DNA of 43,831 nucleotides from Purshia tridentata (Eukaryota; Streptophyta; Magnoliopsida; Rosales; Rosaceae): contig QANT01003047.1 of NCBI GenBank assembly GCA_003254885.1, forward strand, positions 1 through 43,831, read 5' to 3'. A model generated the notes under the pieces. It saw only the letters and a program-made list of their open reading frames with translations, searched no databases and was not told the DNA's origin. Position numbers and translations under genes: made by a program. Positions 42,331 to 43,831 of the stretch are shown piece after piece; the stretch's first letter is position 1; every line of letters starts with the position of its first letter.

Positions 42331-43416
42331 GTTGTAATTTTCTATTTGGCACATGCATGATACATCATATATGATATCTATATAACATTATAGTCTATTT
42401 CTAAATTTAAAAACCCATTCAAATATGGACAAATTTTCCTTCATTAAATCAATTGTTCATATATAATTGTTTAATTGTGATGATCATAGATTGATATATT
42501 TTCTCTTTAACCAGAAAGTCCATAAAGCATAAATAGGAGTTTCACATGCAGCCTTAAATTGAAAGAGTTGTGGAAGGATTGTTGATATTTTAAGTTGATA
42601 ACTACATTTTGTAAAAAATAATAAGGAAAAAGCTTTAGAAAATTTGTTATACCATTTTTCCTATCATAATTTTTTTTTCTTAAACAAAAGCTGGATGATG
42701 ACATATAAATGTAGTTATCTTTTTTCCTTTGTTGATCTGCAAAGTCAGTTACACCAACATCTCACTTTAAAGAAACCCACAGATGGACTACTTTGCTTAC
42801 ATTTATTTTATCTTTGAAATTATTGGGGTCCATTTATGTTTTTCTTTTCTTTATTAAAGAGATAGAAAATTGAGATGGGAATGTGAGGGAGACGTAATCT
42901 TCCCCTAAGTTCTAATGTAAAGCCTGTGCTATAGAGGGTTTCAATTTCTGTAAAATAAACAAGTACACAGACTATGTTTTGTATATATATGGTAAGACTT
43001 CAAAGCCATTCATTTAACTAGTCCAACACTATCAACATCAACTTAATAACTTATACCTTAGTAATATCTTGCAAAAATCTTCTTAACTTATCTATTTCAC
43101 CAACAGCAGAAAGCCATTACCTCAAACTAACATCTCTCATCATCAAATATTCCCATAATTTGTTCCAAGAAATATCCTAAAATTTAGTCTAAGTCCATCA
43201 AACTAAGAAGAACAATGAGAAAATTATAAATGTCATTAGATCACATTAAGGTCCATAGTCACGATCTAGTAAGAACAATCTCAATCACAAACTCCTTGCT
43301 CTTGAATGAGTTTCTGAACATATGCATCCCTTTCCTCAACATTACCCATAGACCTGAAGGCAAAGTTGTGCCGACATCTTCATATACAGACAAAGTTGTG
43401 CCAATTGCAAGTTAAG
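42331..43416. other. AT-rich intergenic DNA, nothing recognised
   Basis: Low-complexity AT-rich stretch. CAAAGTTGTGCC(G/A)A occurs twice, near 43361 and 43391. No gene seen. Confidence 0.5.
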
Positions 43417-43488
43417 AAAATAATTATGAGAATAAATTTAAAATGTCAAAGTAAAATAATTATGAGAATAAATTTAAAATGTCAAAGT
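43417..43488. repeat. 36-bp perfect tandem duplication
   Basis: AAAATAATTATGAGAATAAA through GTCAAAGT is repeated back to back (43417-43452, 43453-43488) with no visible difference. Confidence 0.93.
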
Positions 43489-43584
43489 ATGTTGATGCCA
43501 AAAATCTCCAGTAATGTTAAATGGCCAACAAAAATTGTTCACGATCATCTTGAGAAGCCAAATTTCATCTTCAGGCATCGTCCA

Positions 43585-43831
43585 TAAATGCGAAGGGGGG
43601 GTATACCTGCAAAAAACACTCCGATGCCAAAGTGAGTCAAGATTCAATATGTTTATTCATTTTTTCCCTAGTATCCGTCCTCCATTGCGTGGAGGTATAT
43701 TACCTCTTTATAGCCAAGCGGGCCTTCCCGTTTATCTTTTACGTTCACCCCTTTATTTCTTTCATTAAACCTCCTTAATGAGCCTGGTTGTGGGGGTTTT
43801 TTCGTGGGTGATATTATGGTGGTAAATGGGC
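43585..43831 (-). mobile_element. Partial Tat-type LTR, runs off the window
   Basis: Read on the minus strand: a TATA box (GGCTATAAAGAGG, about 43706-43718), a leader, AATGAATAAAC, then GGCATCGGAGTGTTTTTTGC and AGGTATACC (43601-43628). That last motif is the recurring R/U5 signature of Tat-type Ty3/gypsy LTRs and matches 8938-8960 on the + strand. The remainder of the element would lie beyond 43831 or has been lost. The end near 43585 is approximate. Confidence 0.65.

Overview
This is nuclear DNA from a dicot plant. It has two intron-rich host genes on the + strand set in AT-rich DNA crowded with transposable elements. Introns follow GT-AG with T-rich tails, the fructokinase carries a plastid-type leader, and the repeats are plant lineages (Tat-type Ty3/gypsy LTRs, PIF/Harbinger, hAT/Mutator-like MITEs, endogenous pararetrovirus). 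A woody rosid, possibly Rosaceae (Prunus-like), is my best guess. That rests on remembered resemblance of the proteins and repeats, not on a search.

Layout. 1-2336: a long LTR-like unit with internal tandem duplications. 2337-3900: AT-rich DNA with one orphan exon of an RPA1-like OB-fold protein (minus strand). 3906 to about 9087: 3' half of a degenerate Tat-type Ty3/gypsy element, with integrase C-terminus (+), a 92-bp tandem array, broken antisense ORFs (-) and a 3' LTR. 9201-9469: broken first exon of an L-ascorbate oxidase gene (-). 10085-10330: an unidentified minus-strand first-exon candidate. 10975-21288: RAD4/XPC DNA-repair gene, 14 coding exons, 978 aa. About 21480-22480: endogenous pararetrovirus RT/RNase H remnant. 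22530-23400: LTR-like repeat. 23412-25140: decayed 5S rDNA array (-). 25240-26379: dead PIF/Harbinger transposase. About 27690-28680: repeat with long inverted arms. 29210-39394: plastid fructokinase gene, 7 coding exons, 384 aa, with a 5.4-kb first intron carrying a solo LTR and a MITE. 39395-43831: 3' UTR with a probable intron, further repeat remnants, and the edge of a second Tat-type LTR (-).

The two intact genes have unrelated jobs: nucleotide-excision-repair damage recognition in the nucleus, and fructose phosphorylation in plastids. Nothing suggests they work together. Both open reading frames splice without a frame break, so the host genes look functional, whereas every transposon protein here is broken. 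I found no operon-like, CRISPR-like or other convincingly new system. The most unusual items are the 5S rDNA cluster beside a viral remnant, and the Tat element with antisense ORFs plus a tandem array.
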